DNA of 64,000 nucleotides from Janthinobacterium sp. (GTDB lineage: Bacteria; Pseudomonadota; Gammaproteobacteria; Burkholderiales; Burkholderiaceae_D), in the NCBI RefSeq assembly GCF_009923995.1, contig NZ_RFSK01000020.1, positions 27,899 to 91,898 on the forward strand. The letters are read 5' to 3'. The notes beneath the pieces were generated by a model. It ran no database searches and was not told where the DNA came from. It saw nothing but the letters and a program-made list of their open reading frames with translations. The position numbers were made by a program, and so were the translations under genes. Positions 17,881 through 25,837 of the stretch are shown here, piece after piece; position 1 is the first letter of the stretch; the number at the start of each line of letters is the position of its first letter.

Positions 17881-18202
17881 GTCCCCTCTCCTTCCAGTCG
17901 TGCCAGCAGGCACACGCGTATTCGATATCCTTCGGCTGCGTGCGCTTGTCTCCGCCGCACAGCAATAAAATAATCTGTTCGCCGGCAATGGCATAGTAGA
18001 TACGGTACCCGGCCCCCACGTCGATGCGCAACTCCCACACGCCATCGCGACAAAATTTGTGGTCGCCAAAATTGCCGGGAATCATACGCAGCACGCGGCG
18101 CACGATGGCCACCCGGGCCGTATTGTCGCGCTGGCGCTTCAGCCATTCCGTGTATAAATCCCTGCCCGATGACGTCAGGTAGTGCCGGATCTCGTACATC
18201 AT
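17849..18202 (-). CDS. RelE/HigB-type toxin (addiction module killer protein)
   Basis: 117 residues from tandem ATGs at 18202 and 18199. The sequence has the RelE-superfamily features of the Gp49-like killer family: EWLKRQRDNTARVAIVRRVLR, GNFGDHKFCRDGVWELRIDVGAGYRIYY (in parts) and LLLCGGDKRTQPKDIEYA. Related toxins cut mRNA on the ribosome. The last about 20 residues are a charged His/Glu/Arg tail that overlaps the antitoxin reading frame. The upstream 150 bases are noticeably richer in A and T than the flanking genes, which would fit horizontal arrival of the module. Confidence 0.85.
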   Translation of the reverse strand: MMYEIRHYLTSSGRDLYTEWLKRQRDNTARVAIVRRVLRMIPGNFGDHKFCRDGVWELRIDVGAGYRIYYAIAGEQIILLLCGGDKRTQPKDIEYACACWHDWKERGHEREHERGHP

Positions 18203-18439
18203 ATTCGTCCATAAACGAAGAAAGATCAAGGAGAAAATCACGCAGATAAGTAAAAAAAGAAGACCCCGCCATCTTGCTACCAAACCCGCTCATGCAGGCC
18301 GTGAATGCCGGGTTCACTGAGCTATATCAAGATGCGTTTCCCCAGTTACTGTAACGAAATGATGTGGCGCGTACACGCCTCACACCTGTGCCAATGCGCT
18401 ATACAATAAGCGCCTGCCAACCGTGAAAACCTTGCCGCC

Positions 18440-19657
18440 ATGACGCATAACGATAGCAATACTCCCCTCCTTGCCGACGTGGCCGAACGCTACGTCAAAC
18501 TGGTCCTGGCCATGGGCCGGCACGACGCGTCGTATGTCGATGCGTATTACGGACCGCCGGCCTGGCAGGAGGAGGCGAACGCACAGCCACGGAGCTTGCG
18601 CGATATCCAGGCTGCGGCACAAACCGCGCTGGCCCTGCTGGCTGGTGACGCCTCCTTGCGCGCCATCAACCTGCGCACCCAGCTGCAGGCCGTGCTGGCC
18701 AAGGCGGACATGCTGCAAGGCACACGCCTCGATTTCGACACGGAAAGCGCGCGCCTGTACGACGCCGTCTCGCCGCACCATGACCGTGCCTACTACGCGG
18801 CGCTGGTGGCGGAAATCGACGCCCTGCTGCCCGGCGCCGGCTCGGTCAGCGAACGCGTGAATGCCTTGCGCGCGCAACTCATCATTCCCGCCGACAAGCT
18901 GCGCGCCGTCATGGACGCGGCCATCCGCGCCGGCCGCGAACGTACCCTGCAGCACATCGCCTTGCCGGAGGGGGAAGACTTCGTCCTGGAATTTGTCACC
19001 GACAAGCCATGGAGCGGCTACAACTGGTACAAGGGCAACTACCAGAGCGTGATCCAGATCAATACGGACTTGCCCGTGTATATCGATCGCGCCGTCGACC
19101 TCGGCTGCCATGAAGCCTATCCGGGCCACCACGTGTACAACGTGCTGCTCGAACGCGACCTGGTGCGCGGCAGGGGCTGGGTCGAATATTGCATTTACCC
19201 CCTGTACTCGCCGCAATCGCTGATCGCCGAAGGCACGGCCAATTACGGCATCGAACTGAGTTTTACAGATGCGGAGCGGCTGGCCTTCGAGCAGCAGGTG
19301 CTGTACCCGCTGGCCGGCCTGGACCCGGCGCTGGCACCGCGCTATGCGCAGCTGAACGGGCTGCTGGCCAGGCTGAGCTATGCCGACAACGACATCGCCC
19401 GCCAATACCTCGAAGGCAGCCTCACGCGTGAAGAAGCGCTGGAATGGCTGGTCAACGTGCGCCTGTACCCGGCCGAAAAATCCGCCCAGCGCCTGCAGTT
19501 CTACGACGCCATGGGCGCCTACGTCATCAACTACAACCTGGGCCAGGACATGGCAAAAGCCTATGTCGAACGCCAGGGCGCGACGCGCGCGCAGCACTGG
19601 GCCGCCTTCCGTGACCTGATGTCCTCGCCACGCGTGCCCAGCGCCCTGCTCCCTTAG
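18440..19657 (+). CDS. DUF885-family putative metallopeptidase
   Basis: 405 residues, somewhat shorter than many DUF885 proteins (about 550-600). There is no signal peptide, so a cytoplasmic location is likely. The family signature HEAYPGHH is at 224-231, and a downstream EGTANYG segment supplies a plausible third ligand; both resemble a zinc-peptidase active site. No substrate has been firmly established for the family as far as I know. It is flanked by the toxin-antitoxin pair and overlaps the convergent MFS gene by 4 bp, so it appears to be a single-gene transcript. Confidence 0.85.
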   Translation: MTHNDSNTPLLADVAERYVKLVLAMGRHDASYVDAYYGPPAWQEEANAQPRSLRDIQAAAQTALALLAGDASLRAINLRTQLQAVLAKADMLQGTRLDFDTESARLYDAVSPHHDRAYYAALVAEIDALLPGAGSVSERVNALRAQLIIPADKLRAVMDAAIRAGRERTLQHIALPEGEDFVLEFVTDKPWSGYNWYKGNYQSVIQINTDLPVYIDRAVDLGCHEAYPGHHVYNVLLERDLVRGRGWVEYCIYPLYSPQSLIAEGTANYGIELSFTDAERLAFEQQVLYPLAGLDPALAPRYAQLNGLLARLSYADNDIARQYLEGSLTREEALEWLVNVRLYPAEKSAQRLQFYDAMGAYVINYNLGQDMAKAYVERQGATRAQHWAAFRDLMSSPRVPSALLP

Positions 19658-21045
19658 GCCTGGTCGGGCGCCAGCCGGTACAGCGGCAAGGCCACCGCCA
19701 GGCACGCCAGCCCCGCCAGCAGCATGGCCAGCTGGAAGCCGGCGGCCAGCGCCGCGACGTGGCCCGCCCGTTCCAGCAGGGCGGCGGCGCGCATGCTCAT
19801 CACGCTGCCCAGCACGGCCACGCCCATGGTCATGCCTGCCTGGCGCAAGGCATTCATGATGGCCGATGCCATCGCCGCACGCTCGGCGCCCACGCTGGCC
19901 ATCGCCAGCAGGCCGGTAGCAGGCACGGCCAGCCCCATGGCCACGCCCAGCAGGCCGAACAAGATACCCACGATGGCATAGGGCGTGCGCGGCGCCAGGG
20001 TCGCCGTGGCCAGCAGCACCAGGCCCGCCAGCACATAGCCGCCCAGCATCAGGCGCGGCAAGGACACATGGCGGTTGAGGCGGCCGAAACACAGGGACAC
20101 GATCGCCATGGCCGCAAACTGCGGCAACATGCGCCAGCCGCTGGCCCCTGCCGCCCAGCCCTGGATCTGCTGCAAGTACAGCGAGAAAAAGAACAGGCTG
20201 CTGTAGCAGGCAAAGCCCAGCACCAGCGAGGCCAGGTTGACCAGCGCAAAGGTGCGCTCGCGAAACAGCTGCAACGGCAACAGGGGGCGCGGCGCACGCG
20301 CCTCGACGGCCAGGAAGGCGACAAAGACCAGCAGCGCCACCGCCAGCGGCGGCCCGGCCGGCGTCTTCCCGTCACCCAGCGCAATCAAGCCATAGGTGAG
20401 CGCGCCCAGCCAGACGATGCTCAGCGCCTGGCCGGCCCGGTCCAGCGCCGCCTGCCCGCGGTACCGGCGCTCCGGAATGCCCCAGGCGCCCAGCAGCATG
20501 GCCAGCAATCCCAGCGGCAAATTGATCAGGAAAATGCTTTGCCACCCCGTGGCCTCCAGCAGCATGCCGCCCAGCAGCGGCCCCAGGATCAGCGCCAGCG
20601 CGCTGAAGGCGGACCAGCCGCCGATGACGTGCGCCCGGGCGCGCGGATCGGGGAAGGCATGGCTGAGTATCGGCATGGCGCCCGGGATCAGCAGGGCCCC
20701 TGCCACGCCCTGCACGGCGCGCCCCGCCAGGAGCAGCGGCAGGCTGGCGGCCAGGGCACACAGCAGTGAACCGGCCGTAAACAGGGCCACGCCCAGCAGC
20801 CAGATGCGCTTGTGGCCATGCCGGTCGCCCAGCGGTCCGGCCGACAGCATGCAGGCCGACAGGCATAGCGCGTACGCATTGACCACCCACTGCAAGCCCG
20901 CCATGTCCGTGGCCAGCGCCGTCTGCAGGGTGGGCAAGGCCACGTTGACGATGCTGATATCGAGCGAGGCGAGAAAGGTGCCCAGGTAGGCAGCGGCCAC
21001 CAGGGCCGCGCGGCGATAAGGCTGCATGGAGTCGCTCCAGTTCAT
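19654..21045 (-). CDS. MFS transporter, DHA2 (14-TM) drug efflux type
   Basis: 463 residues. Motif A-like GPLGDRHGHKRIWLLG follows the second membrane segment, and LASLDISIVNVALPTLQ in the first segment is the D1 motif of 14-TM drug:H+ antiporters. The ATG at 21045 has GGAAG 7 bases upstream. It is divergent from a TetR gene with a perfect palindromic operator between them, so export of a toxic compound under TetR control is the likely role. The substrate is unknown. Confidence 0.9.
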   Translation of the reverse strand: MNWSDSMQPYRRAALVAAAYLGTFLASLDISIVNVALPTLQTALATDMAGLQWVVNAYALCLSACMLSAGPLGDRHGHKRIWLLGVALFTAGSLLCALAASLPLLLAGRAVQGVAGALLIPGAMPILSHAFPDPRARAHVIGGWSAFSALALILGPLLGGMLLEATGWQSIFLINLPLGLLAMLLGAWGIPERRYRGQAALDRAGQALSIVWLGALTYGLIALGDGKTPAGPPLAVALLVFVAFLAVEARAPRPLLPLQLFRERTFALVNLASLVLGFACYSSLFFFSLYLQQIQGWAAGASGWRMLPQFAAMAIVSLCFGRLNRHVSLPRLMLGGYVLAGLVLLATATLAPRTPYAIVGILFGLLGVAMGLAVPATGLLAMASVGAERAAMASAIMNALRQAGMTMGVAVLGSVMSMRAAALLERAGHVAALAAGFQLAMLLAGLACLAVALPLYRLAPDQA

Positions 21046-21066
21046 GAATTCGCTTCCATCATAATT

Positions 21067-21087
21067 ATTGACTGACCGTCAGTCAAT
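21067..21087. promoter_or_regulatory. TetR-type operator between efflux pump and regulator genes
   Basis: A perfect palindrome, TTGACTGACCGTCAGTCAA (21068-21086, one more matching pair outside), lies 22 bp upstream of the pump start. TGACTGAC-N-GTCAGTCA is a typical TetR-family operator. Its place between the two divergent genes predicts repression of both. Confidence 0.8.
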
Positions 21088-21150
21088 TGAAAATCAATCG
21101 TGTGCACGCGGGAACTTGGGCGGCGCCTGCGCTTCACTTATACTGGCTGC

Positions 21151-21795
21151 ATGACCATTTCCCGCCCTGCCATGCCCGATACTGCCGCCGCCACGCCAGC
21201 ACCCGTCCGCCCCCGCACCAAGCCGGCGGAAGTGCGCCTCGACGAACTGATGGCCGCCGCCGAGCGGCTATTCCTGGACAAGGGCGTGGAAGCGACCACC
21301 GTCAGCGACATCACCACCCTGGCGGGCGTGGCCAAAGGCACGTTCTACCATTACTTCCCGTCCAAGCACGAGATGCTGGCCGCGCTGGCCGCACGCTATA
21401 CGGAACGCTTCCTGGCCAGCCTGGAAGCGGCCGTCGCCCTGTGCATGCCGCACGACTGGGAAGGCCGCCTGCGCGCGTGGGTGCAGGCGAACGTGGCCAC
21501 CTACCTGGACACCTGGCGCCTGCACGACATCGTCTACACGCACCAGCGCCGCAGCATCGGCATCGATCCCGTAGACAATCCCGACAAAAACGCCATCCTG
21601 GTGCAGCTGGGCGCCATCCTGGCGGGCGGCGCGGCAGCGGGTGCATGGCCCTTGCCCCAGCCGCGCCTGGCGGCCCTGATGATTTACTCGGCCGTGCATG
21701 GCGTGACGGACGACGCCATCGCCGCGCAACTGCAAGACAGCAGCGCCTTTGCCGCCGACGTGGCCGACGCCTGCCTGCGCATGCTGGGCCGCTGA
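21151..21795 (+). CDS. TetR-family regulator of the adjacent MFS pump
   Basis: 214 residues. The N-terminal TetR helix-turn-helix is clear (LMAAAERLFLDKGVEATTVS, DITTLAGVAKGTFYHYFPSK, about residues 34-75). The C-terminal ligand domain is unremarkable. Start choice is uncertain: the ATG at 21151 has no strong ribosome binding site and one at 21172 is also possible. It is divergent from the DHA2 pump, with a 19-bp operator between them, so it most likely represses pump and itself. Confidence 0.88.
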   Translation: MTISRPAMPDTAAATPAPVRPRTKPAEVRLDELMAAAERLFLDKGVEATTVSDITTLAGVAKGTFYHYFPSKHEMLAALAARYTERFLASLEAAVALCMPHDWEGRLRAWVQANVATYLDTWRLHDIVYTHQRRSIGIDPVDNPDKNAILVQLGAILAGGAAAGAWPLPQPRLAALMIYSAVHGVTDDAIAAQLQDSSAFAADVADACLRMLGR

Positions 21796-21884
21796 CAAAG
21801 CGCAGCGATTATGGGCCACTCCTGCGCGGCATCAAGCCACGGCGCCTGGCGCCATCCATACTGTATTGATTGGAGACACAGGCA

Positions 21885-22925
21885 ATGAACCGGATTCTTT
21901 CCCGCCTCCCTGCCCTGCTGCTGGCACTGTCCTGCCACGCGGCGTTCCTGGCGCCGGCGCAGGCCCGCGATGCCGCCACCCTGCCCGCCCTCAGCCCGCG
22001 CCAGCAGGCGCTGATGGCGACAGTCGTGGGCAATGCCGCCCATCCGCGCATCCTGCAGGTGCGCCTGGACGAACTGCACCCAACGCAAGCGGCCATCGGC
22101 TACGACCAGGTGTACTACAAGCTGGGACGCTATGCGGCCGAAGAACAGCACATCGCCCACATCGCCAAGCCAAAGAAATTTGCCGACCTGTGCGAAGCCA
22201 ATGGCCAGGGCGACGTCCTGCCCGGCACGGCCAACGTGGCCGGCGCCACCCTCGCCGCGCCGCCGCCCGGCTACCGCTGCAAGGCGGCCGTGGCCAGCCG
22301 TCCCGACGACATGAAAACCGTCGTCATCGGCCCCCGCGGCGTCCTGTACCTGACGGACGGCCACCACACCTTTTCCACCTTCCGCGCGGCCGATGGCGGA
22401 CGCAACGGGCAACTGCAGGTCTGGGTCAAGGTCAGCGACAACTTCAGCGCCCTGAGCGAACCCGCGTTCTGGGCCCGCATGCAGCAGGAAAGCAAGGTCT
22501 GGCTGAAGAACGGCCGCAACCAGCCGATCACGCCGCAACAGCTGCCGTCGTCCATCGGCCTGCAGTCGCTCGGCGACGACCCTTACCGTTCGCTCGTCTA
22601 CTTCACGCGTGAAGTGGGCTACGCACCACCCGGGCATGCCACGGAATTCCTCGAGTTCTACTGGGCCGACTGGCTGCGTGCCCAGCCTGCGCCGGACCTG
22701 GCGCGCGTGAACCGGCTCGATCCGGCCGCATATGCCGGCGCCATCCTGCAGGCGGCACAGGCGATGGTGGCGTTGCGGCCCGATGCCATCGTCAGCGGCG
22801 GCAAGCGGGCGGCGGACCTGGGCGCGCTGGACGAAATCGACCACGAGGCACTCGATGAATTGACGCAGGAGAAAGGCAAGCTGCGCTACGCCATCGGCTA
22901 CCGCAAGTCGCTGCCACGCCAGTAA
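21885..22925 (+). CDS. Exported ParB/sulfiredoxin-fold protein (ParBc_2 type)
   Basis: 346 residues. A signal peptide (MNRILSRLPALLLALSCHAA, cleavage near QARDA) marks it as exported, unlike chromosomal ParB proteins. The mature part matches the ParB-like nuclease family PF08857: LDELHPTQAAIGYDQVYYKLGRY (in parts), KPKKFADLCEANGQGD, and LTDGHHTF at 157-163, followed by the conserved FLEFYWADWLR. GGAG lies 9 bases before the ATG. The next gene encodes a lipoprotein with the same domain, so the pair arose by duplication. The biochemical function of secreted members is not established. Confidence 0.82.
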   Translation: MNRILSRLPALLLALSCHAAFLAPAQARDAATLPALSPRQQALMATVVGNAAHPRILQVRLDELHPTQAAIGYDQVYYKLGRYAAEEQHIAHIAKPKKFADLCEANGQGDVLPGTANVAGATLAAPPPGYRCKAAVASRPDDMKTVVIGPRGVLYLTDGHHTFSTFRAADGGRNGQLQVWVKVSDNFSALSEPAFWARMQQESKVWLKNGRNQPITPQQLPSSIGLQSLGDDPYRSLVYFTREVGYAPPGHATEFLEFYWADWLRAQPAPDLARVNRLDPAAYAGAILQAAQAMVALRPDAIVSGGKRAADLGALDEIDHEALDELTQEKGKLRYAIGYRKSLPRQ

Positions 22926-22934
22926 CCTTTCCTC

Positions 22935-22952
22935 ATGTCATCATCCTGACAT
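22935..22952. promoter_or_regulatory. Dyad ATGTCA-N6-TGACAT upstream of the ParB-like lipoprotein gene
   Basis: A perfect 6-bp inverted repeat with a 6-base spacer, the geometry of Crp/Fnr-family sites. Its core TGTCA-N6-TGACA is the same as that of the dyad at 57859-57876 next to the Crp/Fnr regulator gene. It sits 51 bp before the start codon. Regulation by that protein is an inference. Confidence 0.45.
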
Positions 22953-22966
22953 CTGCGCCCGCTAGC

Positions 22967-22990
22967 ATGTCGGCACTTTTCAGCCGACAT
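22967..22990 (+). other. Inverted repeat in the leader of the lipoprotein gene
   Basis: Perfect 8-bp arms ATGTCGGC and GCCGACAT with an 8-base loop end 12 bases before the start codon, close to the GGGAC that may serve as ribosome binding site. It could be an operator or an mRNA hairpin that affects translation. Confidence 0.4.
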
Positions 22991-23002
22991 CACGGGACAG
23001 AC

Positions 23003-24649
23003 ATGTACAACAGCACCACCTTGCAGCGCCGCAGCCCCCTCGCCATCGCCGTCGCCATCGCACTGGGCAGCACCCTGGCCGCCTGCGGCGGCAGCGATAC
23101 GCCGGCAAGCAGCAACGACACCATCGCCCCGGCCCGCATCGTCAGCGTCGTGGCCGCCACGGGCAAGGCCGTCGCAGGCAGCGTCATCAGCGTGTACGAT
23201 GCCAACAAGGACAAGGTCGGCGCCAGTGCGGCGGACGCCAGCGGCAAGGTCAACATCGCCATCAGCGCGGCTGCCAAGGCGCCCTTCCTCATTACCACCA
23301 CCACCGCCAGCGGCGACGTGCTGTACACCGTCTCGCTGAAGGAAAAAACCGTCAACCTGACACCGCTCACCTCCGTCATCACCATGCAGCTGCTGGGCAG
23401 CGCACCGGCCAGCGCGCCGGCGGCCAGCCTGGCGGCCATCGACGCGGCCAAGCTGCAAGCGGCGCAGACGCAGCTGGGCACGGCCCTGGCAGCCCCCCTG
23501 CAAACCCTGGGCATGGCGGCCAATTATGACTTCGTCAACGGCGCCCTGACGCCCGGCAGCAAGGACCCGGCCGACGTCCTGCTCGACAACCTGCAGGTGA
23601 AACAGAGCGGCACCGATATCGACATCGTCAATGCCAGCGGCAGCATCGTCGCGCAAATCCTCAACGGCGGCGCACCGCTGGCCACCGGCAAGAGCGTGCT
23701 GGAAACGCCACCCGTCCTGAGCGCGCGCCAGCAAGTGCTGGCCGCCACGGCCGCCGGCACCGACGCGGCCCCCGTCTTCCTGCAGGTGTCGCTCGACGAG
23801 CTGCGTCCCACGCAGCCGGCCGTCGGCTACGACCAGATCTACTACAAGCTGGGCCGCTATGGCGCGGAAGACCAGATCATGGCCAAGACCAACAAGCCAA
23901 AGAAATTCGCCGAACTGTGCGAAGCCAATGGCCAGGACGACGTCATCACCAAGACGGCCAACGTGGCCGGCGCCACCCTGAGCAACCCGCCTGCCACCTT
24001 CCAGTGCAAGTCCGCCGTGGGCACCAAGCCGGGCGACATGAAGACCGTCGTCATCGGCCCGAACGGCACGCTGTACCTGACGGATGGCCACCACACGTTC
24101 AGCGCCTTCTGGGACGCCGACAATGGCCAGAACCACCAGCTGAAAGTCTGGGTCAAGGTGACGGACAATTTCAGCAAGCTCAATGAATATGATTTCTGGG
24201 CGCAGATGAAAAAGGTCAACAAGGTCTGGCTCAAGGATGGCAGCAACAAGGCGATCGCCACCAGCCAGCTGCCGGCGTCCATCGGCCTGAAATCGCTGGG
24301 CAACGATCCTTACCGCGCCCTCGTCTACTTCACGCGCGACGCGGGCTACGTGGTGCCGGCGACTTCCACGGAATTCCTCGAGTTCTACTGGGCCGACTGG
24401 CTGCGCAAGCAGGCCGCCGTCGACCTGACCAAGACGGATACCAGCGACATCACCAGCTACATGGCCACCATCAAGACGGCTTCGCTGGCGATGGCGGGCC
24501 TGAAGGCGGGCGACATCGTCAGCGGCGGCGTCACGGCGCAGGCGCTGGGCTGGACGGGCGTCTTCAGCCAGGCGGCGCTGGACGACCTGGTCACGCCGAC
24601 GGGCAAGCTGAGCTATTCCATCGCGTACAAGAAATCGCTGACGAAGTAA
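23003..24649 (+). CDS. Lipoprotein with N-terminal Ig/carboxypeptidase-like region and C-terminal ParBc_2 domain
   Basis: 548 residues. A lipoprotein signal peptide ends with LAAC, so Cys28 should be lipidated. A beta-rich region with VAGSVISVYDANKDKVGAS and ADASGKVNIAIS follows (about 45-120), and from about residue 240 the protein is closely similar to the preceding gene product: LDELRPTQPAVGYDQIYYKLGRYG (in parts), KPKKFAELCEANGQDD, LTDGHHTF, FLEFYWADWLRKQ. Two copies of a rare exported ParB/sulfiredoxin-fold domain in tandem suggest related but separate roles at the envelope. A 41-bp palindrome follows the stop. Confidence 0.82.
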   Translation: MYNSTTLQRRSPLAIAVAIALGSTLAACGGSDTPASSNDTIAPARIVSVVAATGKAVAGSVISVYDANKDKVGASAADASGKVNIAISAAAKAPFLITTTTASGDVLYTVSLKEKTVNLTPLTSVITMQLLGSAPASAPAASLAAIDAAKLQAAQTQLGTALAAPLQTLGMAANYDFVNGALTPGSKDPADVLLDNLQVKQSGTDIDIVNASGSIVAQILNGGAPLATGKSVLETPPVLSARQQVLAATAAGTDAAPVFLQVSLDELRPTQPAVGYDQIYYKLGRYGAEDQIMAKTNKPKKFAELCEANGQDDVITKTANVAGATLSNPPATFQCKSAVGTKPGDMKTVVIGPNGTLYLTDGHHTFSAFWDADNGQNHQLKVWVKVTDNFSKLNEYDFWAQMKKVNKVWLKDGSNKAIATSQLPASIGLKSLGNDPYRALVYFTRDAGYVVPATSTEFLEFYWADWLRKQAAVDLTKTDTSDITSYMATIKTASLAMAGLKAGDIVSGGVTAQALGWTGVFSQAALDDLVTPTGKLSYSIAYKKSLTK

Positions 24650-24662
24650 CTGCGGCGTAAAC

Positions 24663-24703
24663 GACAACGGCCCGCCTGTCAGGCTGACAGGCGGGCCGTT
24701 GTC
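24663..24703. terminator. Bidirectional hairpin terminator between convergent genes
   Basis: A perfect 20-bp inverted repeat with a single central base (arms GACAACGGCCCGCCTGTCAG and its complement) fills the 69-bp gap between the lipoprotein gene and the convergent ATPase gene. There is no clear T-run, so it may act as a strong mRNA end-stabilising hairpin or with Rho. Confidence 0.65.
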
Positions 24704-24718
24704 TATGGCAGGTAGCGC

Positions 24719-25828
24719 TTAGGCGATGCGTTCGCCGTTGGCCGGATCAAACATGGCCGCCTTCGACAGGTTGAACGACAGCTGCATGGTCTGCCCCGGC
24801 AGCACGGCTTCACGCGGGTGCGTGCGGCACGTCACTGCCGCGCCGTTCAGGCGCGTCGTCAGCAGGGTATCGGGGCCGGTCGGCTCGACCAGGTCGATCA
24901 GGCAGCCCAGTTCCTGGCCCACGTCGCCGTGCGCGCTGCTCATGTCCGTGATCTGCTCCGGGCGCACGCCCAGGATCACGTCGCGGCCCGCATAGCTGCG
25001 CAGCTTGTCGGCGGCAAATGGCAGGGCCAGGCGCAGGCTCTTGCCCGCATTCTCGATGGCGACGAACACCTCGTTGCCCTCGATCAGCGGCTTGACGGTG
25101 ATGAAGTTCATTGAGGGCGAACCGATGAAACCGGCCACGAACAGGTTGGCCGGATTGTCGTAGATTTCCTGCGGCGTACCCAGTTGCTGCACCACCCCAT
25201 CCTTCATGACGGCGATCAGATCGCCCATGGTCATCGCCTCGATCTGGTCATGCGTGACGTAGACGATGGTGGCCTTCAGGCGCTGGTGCAGCAGCTTGAT
25301 CTCGGCGCGCATTTCCACGCGCAGCTTGGCGTCCAGGTTCGACAGCGGTTCGTCGAACAGGAACAGCGAGGGCTTGCGCGAGATGGCGCGGCCCATGGCC
25401 ACGCGCTGGCGCTGGCCACCCGACAGCTGCGCCGGACGGCGGTCCAGCAAGTGCGTGATCTGCAGCGTTTCGGCGACGCGGGCGACGATCTCTTCCTGCT
25501 CGGCCTTCGGCACCTTCTTGACGTTCAGGCCGAAGGCGATGTTTTCGCGCACCGTCATCGACGGATACAGGGCGTAGGACTGGAACACCATGGCGATGTC
25601 GCGGTCCTTCGGCGGCAGGTCGTTGACGACCTTGCCGTCGATGAGGATTTCGCCGGACGTGACGCTTTCCAGGCCGGCCACCATGTTGAGCAGGGTCGAT
25701 TTGCCGGAGCCGGAGCCGCCGACGAGGATCAGAAACTGGCCATCCTTGATCTCGATGTCGATGCCTTTCAGGACTTCGACGCCATTCGTGTACACCTTGC
25801 GGATGCTGCGTATCGATAAACTGGACAT
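24719..25828 (-). CDS. gtsD: Sugar ABC importer, ATP-binding subunit (MalK/UgpC type)
   Basis: 369 residues, the usual CUT1 ATPase length. Walker A GGSGSGKST near residue 37, signature LSGGQRQRVAMGRAI, Walker B FLFDEPLSNLDAKLR, and a C-terminal TOBE regulatory region from about residue 240 are all visible. It energises uptake through the two permeases encoded next (9 bp away) with the binding protein at 27717-28970. The Gts set carries glucose or mannose in Pseudomonas; the binding protein here resembles GtsA, hence the symbol. Confidence 0.9.
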   Translation of the reverse strand: MSSLSIRSIRKVYTNGVEVLKGIDIEIKDGQFLILVGGSGSGKSTLLNMVAGLESVTSGEILIDGKVVNDLPPKDRDIAMVFQSYALYPSMTVRENIAFGLNVKKVPKAEQEEIVARVAETLQITHLLDRRPAQLSGGQRQRVAMGRAISRKPSLFLFDEPLSNLDAKLRVEMRAEIKLLHQRLKATIVYVTHDQIEAMTMGDLIAVMKDGVVQQLGTPQEIYDNPANLFVAGFIGSPSMNFITVKPLIEGNEVFVAIENAGKSLRLALPFAADKLRSYAGRDVILGVRPEQITDMSSAHGDVGQELGCLIDLVEPTGPDTLLTTRLNGAAVTCRTHPREAVLPGQTMQLSFNLSKAAMFDPANGERIA

Positions 25829-25837
25829 ATTCTTTCC

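Noticed and set aside
18380..20092. A 570-codon minus-strand open frame across the DUF885 gene
   Set aside because: It overlaps both the DUF885 gene and the MFS gene in wrong frames and shows no domain.
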